This document shows positions 56,038 to 56,453 of a stretch of 56,453 bases of DNA, in pieces. The stretch is from Bacteroidaceae bacterium (GTDB lineage: Bacteria; Bacteroidota; Bacteroidia; Bacteroidales; Bacteroidaceae): NCBI GenBank assembly GCA_024682035.1, contig JAIKZS010000165.1, forward strand, positions 1 to 56,453, given 5' to 3'. The notes under the pieces are model-generated. The model was not told where the DNA came from, ran no database searches, and saw only the letters and a list, made by a program, of their open reading frames with translations. The translations under genes and the position numbers were made by a program. Numbering within the stretch: the stretch's first letter is position 1; every line of letters starts with the position of its first letter.

Positions 56038-56258
56038 CATATGGCATTATCTTTTTTGGATTTTTTGTTTGCTGCCACCAATGTCTCATAAGCCGTTACT
56101 ACTTTCTTTTCGTTCAGACTAAACCAATGTTTAAAGGTCATATTCATGATGAATTCTGCAGTCTTTTTGCTTACCCCATACTTATCACAAATAGCCTGAT
56201 ATGTTTCTTCCAAATCATTGGCAGCGTCAGTTGTATCAATAAGTTCTTTCTGAACCAT
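56034..56258 (-). CDS. small protein of unknown function, convergent with its neighbour
   Basis: A 74-residue soluble, mostly helical protein. The middle (YQAICDKYGVSKKTAEFIMNMTFKHWF) resembles a helix-turn-helix segment, and the end is basic (AANKKSKKDNAIC). No hydrophobic helix or signal peptide. The ATG at 56258 is preceded by A/T-rich sequence with no clear TAnnTTTG box. It ends with TAG at 56036-56034, overlapping the oppositely directed gene by 4 bases. I do not recognise a family; coding status rests on sensible composition, the exact stop-to-stop packing and lack of an alternative frame. Confidence 0.55.
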   Translation of the reverse strand: MVQKELIDTTDAANDLEETYQAICDKYGVSKKTAEFIMNMTFKHWFSLNEKKVVTAYETLVAANKKSKKDNAIC

Positions 56259-56453
56259 ACCCCTTTTAAATATAAAGCATAAATCCTACAGAATTTGCTC
56301 ATCTTGACATTTATATATAGTAGCCATCATAACTTAGTAAGTTGTTTATTTATATACAGCATAGGTAAGAAAATAATTGTTATATAATGACAAGAGTACC
56401 CATTTCTTTTGCCTTTTTATTACTTTTTAAGTAGAAAAGATTCAGATTAATCA
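56259..56453. other. window end, no gene seen
   Basis: About 195 bases of A/T-rich sequence. A small palindrome, ACTTAGTAAGT, lies near 56333-56343. No open frame of note and no promoter match. Confidence 0.5.

Overview
The window looks like a piece of chromosome from a Bacteroidales bacterium, most likely Prevotella/Segatella-like. This rests on gene content and promoters: an RprX/RprY-type two-component system, a GTPase-defective EF-G paralogue, class III glutamine synthetase, LL-diaminopimelate aminotransferase, a CBM20-bearing 4-alpha-glucanotransferase, a Bacteroidetes-type LptD, and repeated -33/-7 promoters of the form TTTG / TAnnTTTG. The species assignment is an inference. Almost everything is core chromosome; no phage, transposase, CRISPR array or rRNA was seen.

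Layout. 1-2545 (+): tail of gpsA, pgi, a HAD phosphatase and a small membrane protein. 2680-3717 (-): asnA, divergent from a tRNA-Arg(CCG) followed by ung. 4746-8127 (-): lptD and an HD-domain protein. 8232-17878 (+): amidase and MlaD-like protein, dnaA, class II ribonucleotide reductase, malQ and folB. 17988-21288 (-): GT2 glycosyltransferase, LpxL-like acyltransferase and mtaB. 21467 (+): an Ala/Lys-repeat lipoprotein. 22295-23394 (-): rpsF-rpsR-rplI, divergent from a marR-type gene whose promoter overlaps that of rpsF. 24375-28953 (-): rprX-rprY and the EF-G paralogue. 29075-32176 (-): a secreted GH2 beta-galactosidase, divergent from hemW. 33494-34767 (-): a class A acid phosphatase and a lipoprotein that appears to be its catalytically dead paralogue.

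The dominant theme is a nitrogen island at about 34.8-55.2 kb. On the minus strand a compact six-gene array runs pyrG - long purF-like gene - carA - half-length carB - glmS - asnB. Facing away from it on the plus strand are gltB-gltD-dapF-dapL-glnN. Six glutamine amidotransferases (classes I and II), GOGAT and glutamine synthetase III are therefore side by side around one 301-bp control region that contains two palindromes. The carB gene stops after its first synthetase half plus the oligomerisation region.

The right end (55.2-56.45 kb) is intergenic and accessory in character. It holds a glnN terminator, a second strong hairpin, a tandem 73/72-bp repeat with different but still paired hairpins flanked by a 7-bp repeat (CTATCMA), and two tiny convergent genes overlapping by 4 bp. 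The best leads for unexplained biology are the dead phosphatase paralogue, the half-length CarB, the hairpin-bearing tandem repeat, the EF-G paralogue and the interlocked rpsF/marR promoters. I did not see a clearly novel multi-gene system such as a new defence island.
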